A program made the translations under genes and the position numbers. A model generated the notes under the pieces. The model worked only from the letters and a program-made list of their open reading frames with translations. It had not been told where the DNA came from and did not search any database. A stretch of 64,000 nt of DNA, taken from assembly GCA_910574255.1 (NCBI GenBank), contig CAJTAK010000007.1:186001-250000 (forward strand), written 5' to 3'. Positions 28,318 to 37,146 of the stretch are shown here, in pieces. The stretch is from Clostridia bacterium (GTDB lineage: Bacteria; Bacillota; Clostridia; Lachnospirales; Lachnospiraceae). Each line of letters begins with the position of its first letter. Position 1 is the stretch's first letter.

Positions 28318-28770
28318 TTACTCCTCATCTCCCGGTTTTGCAGTTCCCGGTGCGTAAATACAATCCAGATAGCCCTGAAGTATCAAAACAGCCGCAATGG
28401 CATCCACATACCTGCCTCTGTCTTCTCTACGTACCCCGCCCTCCATCATAGCACGATTAGCGGCCGCCGTAGTCAGCCGCTCGTCCCACATCACAACAGG
28501 CAGACCAATCCGTCTCTCCAGCATTTCCTTAAATTCCAGAGATTTCTCTGCCCGCTCTCCCAGGGTATTATTCATATTTTTAGGAAATCCAAGCACAAAC
28601 TGGGTCACCTGATACTCATGCACCAACTCTTCCAGCCGTGCAAGGGTCTGTCTCAGCTTATTTTCCGATTTTCTTCTGATAATTTCCACCGGCTGGGCCG
28701 TGAGACCTAACGGATCGCTCACTGCAACCCCCAGTGTCTTGGAACCAAAATCCAGCCCCATAATTCTCAT
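28318..28770 (-). CDS. ruvX: Putative pre-16S rRNA nuclease / RuvX (YqgF family)
   Basis: 150 aa. RNase H-like fold: [19 protein letters not shown] with the first catalytic Asp, [35 protein letters not shown] with the catalytic Asp-Glu pair, and [19 protein letters not shown] with the last Asp. The family trims the 5' end of 16S rRNA and has also been linked to Holliday-junction resolution. ATG 28770. Part of the mtaB-ireB-ruvX-yrzB run. Confidence 0.93.
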   Translation of the reverse strand: MRIMGLDFGSKTLGVAVSDPLGLTAQPVEIIRRKSENKLRQTLARLEELVHEYQVTQFVLGFPKNMNNTLGERAEKSLEFKEMLERRIGLPVVMWDERLTTAAANRAMMEGGVRREDRGRYVDAIAAVLILQGYLDCIYAPGTAKPGDEE

Positions 28771-28783
28771 AAGCTGCTCCCGT

Positions 28784-29047
28784 CTACTCGGATACCGTTG
28801 TCTTGATATAAACCTTCAAAAGCTCCTCCACCAGCTCATCACGCTCCACCTTCATAATCAGGCTGCGGGCGTTGTTATGGCTTGTGATGTACGTTGGATC
28901 CCCGGACATAATATAACCTACAATCTGATTTACCGGGTTATAGCCTTTCTCTGTCATAGCCTGGTACACCTGATGCAGAATATCTCCTACCCGAGTTTCT
29001 GTCTCCGGCATCACTTTGAAGTTTTGTGTGCTATCCAATCTGCTCAT
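28784..29047 (-). CDS. IreB-family regulatory phosphoprotein (DUF965)
   Basis: 87 aa from ATG 29047 (SD GGAGG). It opens [11 protein letters not shown] and continues [40 protein letters not shown] and [19 protein letters not shown], the full IreB signature. In Enterococcus, IreB is phosphorylated on N-terminal threonines by the PASTA kinase IreK and counters cephalosporin resistance. The Ser-Thr pair in DSTQNF is a candidate site here. Upstream of ruvX by 13 bp. Confidence 0.9.
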   Translation of the reverse strand: MSRLDSTQNFKVMPETETRVGDILHQVYQAMTEKGYNPVNQIVGYIMSGDPTYITSHNNARSLIMKVERDELVEELLKVYIKTTVSE

Positions 29048-29171
29048 TTCTGCCTCCATAGGTTCAATGATAGATCCCATCTGCAGGTATCTTTTTGAAC
29101 CTCAATATTTCACGCTCCTGATCCCACTGCCTATTATTCTACTCTATAATTTCAAAAAATACAATACCTTT

Positions 29172-30476
29172 TCAGAGAAGTTTACATAACAGAAACTCAT
29201 TTTCTAAAGCTTTTATGCCCAAAGCAGAAACTATTTGTCCAGTCAAATCCCTGTCCGAGACAAAAACCGCCCGGCAATACTCTCTGGTGTGTCCGGTCTG
29301 ATAAGAAACCCCGTTTATTTCCAGATACTCCTCCACCAGAATCTCCACCTGCCGCCCCGTCTGCTTTTTAAGATACTGTACCTCATGTTCTTCATTCAGT
29401 TTCAGCAAAGCTTTGCTTCGTTCTCCCTTTACTGCCTCACGAATCTGTCCCTCCATAGCGGCAGCTTTTGTTCCCTCTCTTCTGGAATATTTGAAAATAT
29501 GGGTCTGAAAAAAGGCAATTTTCTGTAAAAAAGCCTCCGTCTCCAAAAATTCTTCTTCCGTCTCCCCCGGAAAGCCTACAATCACATCCGTAGTCAATGC
29601 CGGCTCTTCAAAAACACAGCGAAGTATCTGACAGGCTTTTTCATATTCCGCTGTTGTATAATGACGGTTCATCCGTTTCAGAACCCCGTCACTGCCGCTT
29701 TGCAAAGACAAATGAAAATGAGGACAAAGCTTCGGAAGCTCTCCTATGGCCTTTGCAAATTCCTCTGTAATAATCCTCGGCTCCAGAGAGCCCAGGCGAA
29801 TCCGCCAAATCCCCGGAACTTGATGGACTGCCCGTATCAGAGAGAGCAAATTTTCCCTTTCCAGGTCCACGCCGTAAGAGCTTAAATGAATCCCTGTGAG
29901 AACCACCTCCTGATAGCCGCCTGCCGCCAGCTTCTCCATCTCACTGCAGATATCTTCCGCTTCTCTGCTGCGCACCCTGCCTCTGGCGTAAGGAATAATA
30001 CAGTAGCTGCAAAATTGGTTGCACCCATCCTGCACCTTCACATAAGCTCTTGTATGCTCTGCCTGCTCCGTCACAGAAAGACTCTCATACTCCTTTGTGT
30101 GATTGATATCAATGAGCGCCTCTGCCTTATGCCCTTCCTCATAGGCTTCAAGAATGGAAATCAGATCCTTTTTCTTATTATTGCCAATAATCAAGTCAAT
30201 GGAATCATCCTCTTGAATTTTCTCTCCGGCAGTCTGGACATAACACCCCACAGCTACCACGATTGCCTTTGGATTCAGCTTCTTTGCCCGGTGAAGCATC
30301 TGTCTGGACTTGCGATCCGCAATATTCGTCACTGTACAGGTATTGATGATATAAATATCAGCTCCTGTATCAAAGGGAACAAGCTCATAGCCTGCTGCTC
30401 TAAGAAGCTGTCCCATAGCCTCTGTCTCATAAGCGTTGACTTTACAGCCCAGATTATGCAGTGCAACCTTCTTCAT
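29172..30476 (-). CDS. mtaB: tRNA (N6-L-threonylcarbamoyladenosine(37)-C2)-methylthiotransferase MtaB
   Basis: 434 aa from ATG 30476 (SD AAAGGAAAG; the upstream 39-residue extension is not family-like). UPF0004 domain with MKKVALHNLGCKVNAYETEA, INTCTVTNIADRKSRQ and VVAVGCYVQ (three Cys for the auxiliary cluster); radical-SAM CxxxCxxC is QDGCNQFCSYCIIPYARG; SAM region SLQSGSDGVLKRMNRHYT; a C-terminal TRAM-like domain (about 370-434). It makes ms2t6A at position 37 of tRNAs for ANN codons. First gene of the run leading into ireB-ruvX; it diverges from the HPr-like gene. Confidence 0.95.
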   Translation of the reverse strand: MKKVALHNLGCKVNAYETEAMGQLLRAAGYELVPFDTGADIYIINTCTVTNIADRKSRQMLHRAKKLNPKAIVVAVGCYVQTAGEKIQEDDSIDLIIGNNKKKDLISILEAYEEGHKAEALIDINHTKEYESLSVTEQAEHTRAYVKVQDGCNQFCSYCIIPYARGRVRSREAEDICSEMEKLAAGGYQEVVLTGIHLSSYGVDLERENLLSLIRAVHQVPGIWRIRLGSLEPRIITEEFAKAIGELPKLCPHFHLSLQSGSDGVLKRMNRHYTTAEYEKACQILRCVFEEPALTTDVIVGFPGETEEEFLETEAFLQKIAFFQTHIFKYSRREGTKAAAMEGQIREAVKGERSKALLKLNEEHEVQYLKKQTGRQVEILVEEYLEINGVSYQTGHTREYCRAVFVSDRDLTGQIVSALGIKALENEFLLCKLL

Positions 30477-30501
30477 ATCTGACTTTCCTTTCGACTTTGT
30501 A

Positions 30502-30530
30502 TTGACTTTTATTACCCCCCGTATTAAGAT
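30502..30530 (+). promoter_or_regulatory. Promoter of the HPr-like gene
   Basis: -35 TTGACT (30502-30507), 17-bp spacer, -10 TAAGAT (30525-30530). It leaves a leader of about 115 nt before the ATG at 30651. Confidence 0.75.
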
Positions 30531-30650
30531 TAAGATAAGCTGGTAATAGCAGGAAGACAGATGCAAATTATTTCTGAAAATATCTTCCGGCAACTTGCCG
30601 CCGCAGGCCGGTAAGGAGGCATTACCTTATAATATTAGGAGGTATTTATA

Positions 30651-30884
30651 ATGAAAACCGTAAAAATATGCTTGAATTCCATCGAAAAAGTAAAATCCTT
30701 TGTAAATGATATTACCATGTTCGACGCAGACTTTGATCTGGTTTCCGGCCGTTATGTAATTGATGCCAAGTCCATCATGGGAATCTTCAGTCTGGATCTG
30801 TCCAAGCCTATTGATTTGAATATTCATGCACAGGAAGAGATGGAAACTGTACTGAAAGCGCTGGAACCTTACATTGTTGAATAA
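30651..30884 (+). CDS. HPr-like small protein without the active-site histidine
   Basis: 77 aa with a strong SD (TAGGAGGT). The pattern IEKVKSFVNDITMFDADFDL, then YVIDAKSIMGIFSLDLSKPI matches the second half of HPr proteins (the VDAKSIMGVMSL segment around the regulatory Ser46). The N-terminal GLHARPA loop with the phosphorylated His15 is replaced by LNSIEKVKSF, so it cannot carry phosphate from enzyme I the usual way. A serine equivalent to Ser46 is kept (AKSIMG). It may be a Crh-like regulator; Crh also lacks His15. Stands alone with its own promoter and terminator. Confidence 0.85.
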   Translation: MKTVKICLNSIEKVKSFVNDITMFDADFDLVSGRYVIDAKSIMGIFSLDLSKPIDLNIHAQEEMETVLKALEPYIVE

Positions 30885-30928
30885 ACCTCAGCAAAAGATA
30901 TAGTTCACCATCTACCGCAGTATACCAT

Positions 30929-30963
30929 AATCTGCATGAGAGCCCAAAGCTCCCATGCAGATT
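30929..30963 (+). terminator. Rho-independent terminator (HPr-like gene; also thiI side)
   Basis: Stem AATCTGCATG..GAGC paired with GCTC..CATGCAGATT (30929-30963), followed by TTTT on the plus strand. It lies 45 bp after the HPr-like stop and 42 bp beyond the end of the convergent thiI, where a T-poor sequence makes it weaker. Confidence 0.85.
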
Positions 30964-31005
30964 TTTACTTCTAAAAAATGTCTGGTGTACATATCCTGTT
31001 CTCCA

Positions 31006-32184
31006 CTATCCCACAACAATCAGTTCTGCCGTCTCAACAGCTTCCTCCACCATGGCATCAATCTTTTCCGCAAGCTTCGTCTCCGAACGCTGAATCACCT
31101 TAACATTCGGCTTTGTGACCGGATGCTTTGCCACAAAGATAGTGCAGCAATCTTCAAAGGGCTGAATGGAGGTTTCAAAAGTATCAATCCGCTTGGAGAT
31201 CGTCACAATATCTTCTTTGTCAAATGCAATCAAAGGCCGGAATACCGGCATGGTACAGACCTCATTGGTAGCCGCAAGGCTCTGTACAGTCTGACTTGCC
31301 ACCTGCCCGATGCTTTCACCTGTAATTAAGCCCAGAGAACCCGTCTTACGGGCAATCTGCTCCCCTATCCGCATCATATACCGGCGCATAATAATCGTCA
31401 GCTCCTCGTGGGGGCATTTTTCATAAATGTACAGCTGAATATCCGTAAAATTCACTACATACAGATAGATCGGGCCTGCATACCGAGCTACCTTGGCAGC
31501 CAGATCCACCACCTTCTGTTTGGCCCTTTCACTGGTGTAAGGAGGCGCATGGAAATACACGGCGTCAATCTTTACGCCCCGCTTGGCCACCATATAGCCT
31601 GCCACCGGACTGTCTATGCCCCCGGAAAGGAGCAGCATGGATTTGCCGTTGGTTCCTACCGGCATTCCCCCCGGCCCCGGAATCACATCGGAATAGAGAT
31701 AAATCCGCTCCCGAATCTCTACATGAAGCATCAGCTCCGGCTCATGGACATCCACCTGCATTCCCGGAAAGCTGTCAAGGATCCGGCCTCCAAGCTGTGC
31801 ATTCAGCTCCATGGACTGTAAAGGATACGTCTTGCGGGCCCTTCTTGCATGTACTTTAAAGGTCTTATGGCAGTCGCCATAACGATTATGGAGATACTTT
31901 ACAACCTCCTCCGCCAGCCGCTCAAAGCCCTCATCCTCCAAGATCACCACCGGGCAGATTCCCACAATGCCGAATACTCTTTTTAAGGCATCCACTGCTT
32001 CCTCATAATCGTACTCATCCAGAGCCTCCACATAAATCCGCCCCTGCTCCTTTGTTACGCGAAAGGAGCCTTCCACCTCCTTCAAGGCATGGCGGATCTG
32101 GGCAACCAGAGCATCCTCAAAAAGATATCGGTTCTTTCCTTTAATAGCAATTTCTCCATATTTAATCAAAAACGCTTTGAACAT
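31006..32184 (-). CDS. thiI: tRNA 4-thiouridine synthase ThiI
   Basis: 392 aa. N-terminal ferredoxin-like and THUMP domains (FLIKYGEIAIKGKNRYLFED, FKVHARRARKTYP), then the PP-loop ATP pyrophosphatase SGGIDSPVAGYMVAKRG and GESIGQVASQT. It moves sulfur from a cysteine desulfurase to U8 of tRNA and can serve thiazole synthesis. No C-terminal rhodanese domain, as in Bacillus; CCTIF near residue 345 holds a Cys pair. It lies 64 bp after the cysteine desulfurase gene, its likely sulfur donor. Confidence 0.96.
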   Translation of the reverse strand: MFKAFLIKYGEIAIKGKNRYLFEDALVAQIRHALKEVEGSFRVTKEQGRIYVEALDEYDYEEAVDALKRVFGIVGICPVVILEDEGFERLAEEVVKYLHNRYGDCHKTFKVHARRARKTYPLQSMELNAQLGGRILDSFPGMQVDVHEPELMLHVEIRERIYLYSDVIPGPGGMPVGTNGKSMLLLSGGIDSPVAGYMVAKRGVKIDAVYFHAPPYTSERAKQKVVDLAAKVARYAGPIYLYVVNFTDIQLYIYEKCPHEELTIIMRRYMMRIGEQIARKTGSLGLITGESIGQVASQTVQSLAATNEVCTMPVFRPLIAFDKEDIVTISKRIDTFETSIQPFEDCCTIFVAKHPVTKPNVKVIQRSETKLAEKIDAMVEEAVETAELIVVG

Positions 32185-32248
32185 ACACTGCTCCTTCTTC
32201 TTTCATAGACATAACCTTTTTCTGTAACCATTCCCCGAACAAGCTTTG

Positions 32249-33403
32249 CTAATGCCTCTGGAACCTGCGAAGCACAGGAAGCAGCTCTCTTAACGTCTCC
32301 AGACAATACAAAAGCTCTTCCTCTGTAGTAAATTCGCTAAAGCTGAAGCGAAGAGTGGAATCAAGAAGCTCCCGTTTTATTCCCATAGCCTTCAAAGTGC
32401 CGCTGACTGCGGGATGGTTGGAGGCACAGGCCGATCCGGAGGAAACATAGATCCCCCGCTCCTCCAGCGCATGCAGCAGAACCTCGCTGCGCACCCCCTC
32501 AAAGCTGACGCTGACAATATGGGGAGCGCTGTCTCTTCCTGTCCTTCCATTGACTGTGGTTCCTGTAAGCCTTTGAATTCCCTCTACGAACTGCTCCTTC
32601 AGCTGGTAAAGCCGGTCTCTCTTTTCCTCAAAATCTGTATAAATCTCCCGAACTGCCTCTCCAAAGCCTGCAATGCCCGGTACATTTTCCGTCCCCGGGC
32701 GAAGATCCTTCTGCTGTCCTCCTCCGTAGAGCAAAGGACGTATTTTCACGCCCTCTGCCGCATACAGAAGCCCCATTCCCTTGGGGCCATGAATCTTATG
32801 ACTGCTGACAGACAGCAGATCTGCATGAAGCTTTTTGGGATGAATCTGATATTTTCCATATGCCTGTACAGCATCCACATGAAAGAGTATGGGTTTTTTC
32901 CTTTTTTTCAAAAGTTCTCCAATCTCCCCAACAGGCTGCACGGCTCCAACCTCATTGTTCACATACATGACAGAAACCAGAACGGTATCCTCACAGATCG
33001 CTTCTTCCAGATCCGACAGACGGACAATTCCGTCAGAATCCACCGGAAGATAGGTAACGCGAAAGCCCTGGCCCTCTAAGTTCTTTACAGCCTGTAATAC
33101 GGCCGGATGCTCAATGGCAGTGGTAATCAGATGCTTTCCGGCTCTCTGGTTGGCATAGGCACAGCCCGTCAGGGCCAGATTGTCGCTCTCTGTTCCTCCT
33201 GAGGTGAAATAGAGCTCCTTTTCCTGAACCTTCAAATTGTGGGCCAGAATTTTTTTTGCCTCCCGCAAAACCTGCTCTGCTTCTATGCCTTTGTGATGAA
33301 GAGAGGACGGATTTCCATATTCCTCTGTCATGACCTGGTACATCCTTTTGGCTGCTTTTTCATAACAGCGAGTGGTGGCCGAATTGTCCAAATACGCTTC
33401 CAT
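32249..33403 (-). CDS. Cysteine desulfurase (NifS/IscS family)
   Basis: 384 aa from ATG 33403 (a TTG at 33412 is possible). PLP enzyme that takes sulfur from cysteine. N-terminus YLDNSATTRCYEKA, SGGTESDNLA, HPAVLQAVKNLE, HVDAVQAYGK, PLP-lysine motif SVSSHKIHGPKGMG, RPGTENVPGI, and the sulfur-carrying Cys in SSGSACASNHPAVS. The placement before thiI suggests it is the dedicated donor for tRNA thiolation, like NifZ-ThiI in Bacillus, not the Fe-S cluster enzyme; that is inference. Confidence 0.94.
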   Translation of the reverse strand: MEAYLDNSATTRCYEKAAKRMYQVMTEEYGNPSSLHHKGIEAEQVLREAKKILAHNLKVQEKELYFTSGGTESDNLALTGCAYANQRAGKHLITTAIEHPAVLQAVKNLEGQGFRVTYLPVDSDGIVRLSDLEEAICEDTVLVSVMYVNNEVGAVQPVGEIGELLKKRKKPILFHVDAVQAYGKYQIHPKKLHADLLSVSSHKIHGPKGMGLLYAAEGVKIRPLLYGGGQQKDLRPGTENVPGIAGFGEAVREIYTDFEEKRDRLYQLKEQFVEGIQRLTGTTVNGRTGRDSAPHIVSVSFEGVRSEVLLHALEERGIYVSSGSACASNHPAVSGTLKAMGIKRELLDSTLRFSFSEFTTEEELLYCLETLRELLPVLRRFQRH

Positions 33404-33477
33404 GCTTTCCAAACTTTCCTTTCCTGCCGGGCTTTTCCTTCATTTTGATTTCTTAAAAATGCTTTTTATTATATTCC

Positions 33478-34215
33478 TTAACACTCCAACAAATATGCCA
33501 ATACGGAGATCAGCGCCATCCCTGCCGTCTCCGTCCGCAGAATCCGCTTTCCCAACGTAACAGGTACTGCCCCTGCTTTCATAGCTTTGGAAACCTCATC
33601 CTCCTCAAATCCGCCCTCAGGACCGATAAAGATTCCCACCGACTGGCCGGGCTTAATCGCTGTACATACCTCCCGTGTGTGCTCTATCCCTCTGGCCAGC
33701 TCATAGGGAATCAGACAGACATCCAGGTGTCTTGCCTCCTCCAATGCTTCGGAAAAATCCATCACCCTGGCAATCTCCGGCACAATTCCCCGTCCGGACT
33801 GCTTAGCCGCACTCTCGGAAATCCCCATCCAGCGCTTTCGTCTGGCCTGCTCCTTCCTGGCATCCAGCTTCACAACCGTACGTCTGGTTTGAACGGGTAC
33901 AATCTTCACGGCACCAAGCTCCACACATTTCTGGATAATAAATTCCATCTTATCCCCTTTAGGAAGCCCCTGAAACAGAGTGATTCGGGATGGAAGCTCC
34001 GCATTTCCATCCAGCCGCCACATAATGGAAGCCGTCACCGCATCCTCACCGATCTCATTAAGCTGACAGCGATAATCTGCTCCCTGTCCGTCACTGATAA
34101 GAACCTCCTGGCCGGAGCGCATGCGAAGTACATTACGGATATGATTCACATCCGTTCCTGTTAAAATAATATCTTTTTCTCTGATTTGAGAGGGATCTGC
34201 AAAAAAGCGATGCAT
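33478..34215 (-). CDS. rsmE: 16S rRNA (uracil1498-N3)-methyltransferase
   Basis: 245 aa from ATG 34215 (SD AGGAGAAA). It starts MHRFFADPSQIREKDIILTG, has the PUA-like N-terminal domain (HIRNVLRMRSGQEVLISDGQ) and the SPOUT knot (GIFIGPEGGFEEDEV, TLGKRILRTETAGM). It methylates U1498 in the decoding region of 16S rRNA. It follows prmA without a gap (1 bp), in the usual prmA-rsmE order. Confidence 0.96.
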   Translation of the reverse strand: MHRFFADPSQIREKDIILTGTDVNHIRNVLRMRSGQEVLISDGQGADYRCQLNEIGEDAVTASIMWRLDGNAELPSRITLFQGLPKGDKMEFIIQKCVELGAVKIVPVQTRRTVVKLDARKEQARRKRWMGISESAAKQSGRGIVPEIARVMDFSEALEEARHLDVCLIPYELARGIEHTREVCTAIKPGQSVGIFIGPEGGFEEDEVSKAMKAGAVPVTLGKRILRTETAGMALISVLAYLLEC

Positions 34216-34216
34216 A

Positions 34217-35191
34217 TCAATTTCTCCTGTTCTTAAAAGGCCTCCTGGCTGTAACCGAAACCCATTCGCCCTGATAAGTAACCTCCAGCACTTCAAAACC
34301 GCAATTCTTTACCGTATTCACTACCAGCTCTTCCTTATCATCAATGATACCTGATGTAATATAAATACCGCCTGGCTTTAGATGCTTCAAAACTACAGGC
34401 GTCAGGGGAACCAAAACCTCTGCCAGAATATTTGCCACTACAATGTCATAGCACTCATAGCCGGCCCAGGCCTCAACATCCCTGTCATCAATAATATTTC
34501 CTATCCGAAGCTCAAAGGTATCTGGTTCTATATTGTTAACTTCCAGGTTCTCTTTTACTGCATCTACAGCGCAGGGATCCAGGTCTGTGCCTTTGGCCTG
34601 CTTTGCTCCCAGCTTCAAGCTGATAATAGACAAAATTCCGCTTCCCGTACCTACATCCAGAAGTTTCGTTTCCTTAGTCAAAAATTTACGTATCTGACGG
34701 ATGCACAGCTGAGTAGTCTCATGCATGCCGGTACCAAAGGCTGTCCCCGGATCAATCTGGATCAGCAGCTTGTCCTGATCCTCCGGTTTCGTCTCTTCCC
34801 AGGAAGGCTTAATCAGAATATCATCCACATAAAACTGATGAAAATATTCCTTCCAATTATTAATCCAATCCTTATCCTCTGTCTCAGATGCTGTGACGGT
34901 TCCCTCACCAATGGACAGGCCCCAGGTCTGTATCTCCTTAAGCCCTTCCCTCACCTTGGAAAGCACCGCCTCCTGATCCATCTCCGGTTCCAGATAAAAG
35001 CTGATATAAGCCACACCGTCATCCTTTGGCATATCCGGAAGAATATCCACAAACATCTGCTCCTTATCCCGCTCTGAAAGAGGAATCTTGTCTTCAATCT
35101 CGATTCCTTCAATACCAGCCTCCATCATCATGCTGCTGATGATATCCTCTGCTTCTGTTGTTGTTTTCAAGGTGTATTTATTCCATTTCAA
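34217..35191 (-). CDS. prmA: Ribosomal protein L11 methyltransferase
   Basis: 324 aa. The N-terminal substrate-recognition domain (about 1-110) is followed by the SAM domain: IDPGTAFGTGMHETTQLCI, LLDVGTGSGILSIISLKLG, GTDLDPCAVDAVKEN and VVANILAEVLVPL. It trimethylates ribosomal protein L11. ATG 35191 with SD GAGGTGAG. Co-transcribed with rsmE. Confidence 0.96.
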   Translation of the reverse strand: MKWNKYTLKTTTEAEDIISSMMMEAGIEGIEIEDKIPLSERDKEQMFVDILPDMPKDDGVAYISFYLEPEMDQEAVLSKVREGLKEIQTWGLSIGEGTVTASETEDKDWINNWKEYFHQFYVDDILIKPSWEETKPEDQDKLLIQIDPGTAFGTGMHETTQLCIRQIRKFLTKETKLLDVGTGSGILSIISLKLGAKQAKGTDLDPCAVDAVKENLEVNNIEPDTFELRIGNIIDDRDVEAWAGYECYDIVVANILAEVLVPLTPVVLKHLKPGGIYITSGIIDDKEELVVNTVKNCGFEVLEVTYQGEWVSVTARRPFKNRRN

Positions 35192-35291
35192 AGCTTCTCA
35201 CCTCATCATTCCCGTCTTTTCACACATTTCTTACCATATCATATATTTTCAAAATCAACAAGACTTTCTTGCTGTTCGTACAGGCATTCGT

Positions 35292-36233
35292 CTAAGTCAT
35301 ATTCTGCAAAAAAAGAATTGCCTTTGGAATCTTTTCTACCATATCCCTTGGCAGCATCCCAAACTCCCCAAGCTCCTTCCTGCAAAGATCCCCTGCATAT
35401 CCATGAAGCCACACGGCCAGCGCCGCTGCCTTCACCGGCTCCAAGCCCTGTCCCAACAGGGAAAGTACCATTCCGCTTAAAACATCACCGCTTCCCCCTT
35501 TGGCCATGCCGTTGTTCCCGGTGGTATTGACAAACACGCTCCCTTCAGGATCAGCTGTCACAGTATCCGGTCCTTTCAGTACCAGGATGCATCCATATTC
35601 CCCTGCAAATGCCTTTGCTGCCTGTATTCTCTCCTGCATCCGTATTTCCTTAAGCTTCTTTCTTGGGACCTCATCTGTTTTTCTGGATAATTTTCCGCCA
35701 AGATAGGCAAATTCTCCTTCATGGGGCGTCAGAATCGTTACCCATCCCTTTTCATGCCGGGCTTTTAAAACCTCCCTGTGATTTCGAATGGCATAGAGGG
35801 CATCTGCATCTAACACAAGCGGCGCCTTCACCTGCTCCAAAAGCCGCCGAACCAGAATCACAAGCTCCTGGCTGCGCCCCAGCCCCGGCCCAATTGCTCC
35901 TGCGTCACAGCCGTTCATGCGCTCCAGGATCTGAAAAAAAGCCTCCGCCGAAAGCTTTCCTTCCCGATCCGGCATAGGAAACACCATTGCTTCTAAGCAC
36001 ATAGCCGCCGTAATCGGATAAATCTCACCGGGCACCCCCGCAAATACCAGGCCGCTTCCCGTCCGCGCTGCTGCCCCTGCTGCAAAAACCGGAGCACCCG
36101 TAAGTCCCACACTGCCGCCCACAATACACACCTTTCCAAAGGTACCCTTGTGGCCGTCCCATGGACGCTTAGGAAGAAAATCTGCCGCTTCCTTTGCTGT
36201 AAAAGAATAAACCTGTCCTGCCGCATCTTTCAT
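35292..36233 (-). CDS. nnrD: ADP-dependent (S)-NAD(P)H-hydrate dehydratase
   Basis: 313 aa from ATG 36233 (SD GGGAGGTG). Ribokinase-like fold: FGKVCIVGGSVGLTGAP, GCDAGAIGPGLGRSQE, LVLDADALYAI, ILTPHEGEFAYLGG, LVLKGPDTVTADPEG and the nucleotide/catalytic NGMAKGGSGDVLSGM. It repairs hydrated NADH/NADPH. Many bacteria have it fused to the NnrE epimerase; here only the dehydratase domain is present, so the epimerase must be elsewhere. Confidence 0.94.
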   Translation of the reverse strand: MKDAAGQVYSFTAKEAADFLPKRPWDGHKGTFGKVCIVGGSVGLTGAPVFAAGAAARTGSGLVFAGVPGEIYPITAAMCLEAMVFPMPDREGKLSAEAFFQILERMNGCDAGAIGPGLGRSQELVILVRRLLEQVKAPLVLDADALYAIRNHREVLKARHEKGWVTILTPHEGEFAYLGGKLSRKTDEVPRKKLKEIRMQERIQAAKAFAGEYGCILVLKGPDTVTADPEGSVFVNTTGNNGMAKGGSGDVLSGMVLSLLGQGLEPVKAAALAVWLHGYAGDLCRKELGEFGMLPRDMVEKIPKAILFLQNMT

Positions 36234-36345
36234 AAGCCGCACCTCCCAGCGAATGCTCTCAAACCTTCTGTTATGGTTCCAATACAAAACAGGGCCAAGG
36301 TCTTATCTCTAAGATCTTGATCCTGTTTTATTTATAATTACTTCC

Positions 36346-36502
36346 TAACTGTTCAGTACCTTCACAGTTACGATGCAAAATCCATCTAAAATCGCCTGTG
36401 GCGATAGGATTTTGCACTCCTGAATCATATTCTTACGGTCTCAGCAGCAAGTGACCTCGCTTCGCTGGGTCAGACCCTGCTTCAACCTGTAGTGAATAGT
36501 TA
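36346..36502. repeat. 157-bp element with imperfect terminal inverted repeats (MITE-like)
   Basis: Ends TAACTGTTCAGTAC (36346-36359) and GTAGTGAATAGTTA (36489-36502) pair at most positions. Inside are hairpins ATCGCC/GGCGAT and TGACC/GGTCA, plus the flanking pair AAAATCC/GGATTTT. A decayed part-copy is at 61886-61952. No coding potential; it lies just after the stop of the unknown gene at 36505. Confidence 0.78.
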
Positions 36503-36504
36503 CA

Positions 36505-36909
36505 TCACTTCTTACTTCTGTGCAAATATGGATCGCTGCTGCCGTCCTCATAATAATACCAGGTTCTTCCGCATATTTCTTTCGGATGCTCCTGATCGTC
36601 TTGGGAAATAAAAATTTCTTTATCGCAGCAATCCTGCTTTTTTGTAAAGAGTACATGATGATGGGGCTCATTAAACTGGAAAAACCACTCCTCCCATGGA
36701 TAACTTTCCAAAAGTTCCTCTGAGGGAACTCCATGAATTACATAATGGGCACGAATCCCATCCTTCATGCAGATAACCTTCTGCCAGGAATAGGATGCGT
36801 AGATTCGCTCCTGCTCCGGCGTCAGATTTCCGAAAATCGCCTCATAGTCATATCCCAGTTCCTGCAGAGCCTTTCTGATTCCTGACTGTTCCATTTTTTC
36901 TTTCAGCAT
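36505..36909 (-). CDS. Hypothetical protein, 134 aa
   Basis: Not recognised. ATG 36909 has a good SD (GGGGGAGAGG). It is soluble and charged, with SGIRKALQELGYDYEAIFGN, then LTPEQERIYASYSWQKVICM and aromatic-rich FFQFNEPHHHVLFTKKQDC and CGRTWYYYEDG. No signal peptide or membrane helix. The His-rich and Cys residues might bind metal, but this is speculative. It stands alone between nnrD and the divergent rqcH. Confidence 0.7.
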   Translation of the reverse strand: MLKEKMEQSGIRKALQELGYDYEAIFGNLTPEQERIYASYSWQKVICMKDGIRAHYVIHGVPSEELLESYPWEEWFFQFNEPHHHVLFTKKQDCCDKEIFISQDDQEHPKEICGRTWYYYEDGSSDPYLHRSKK

Positions 36910-37146
36910 ATGCCCTCTCCCCCTTTAAAATCTTTATACCTAAATACAAAACTCATGTTCTGGCCTTTGCCAAAACTGCTGGTATAATCATATCATCTGA
37001 CACATCCGAATACAACATAAAAAGAAAATCAGGAAAGAATTTATAGCAACCTGCCGTCTTTCATGCTATACTGTGGATGGTTTTATAGTAGGAATTTTCA
37101 TTGCAACAGCCGCACAGAATAAGTGCGGCAGAATCAGGAGGAACAC

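Noticed and set aside
37067-37072. TATACT as -10 of an rqcH promoter
   Set aside because: No acceptable -35 at the right distance.
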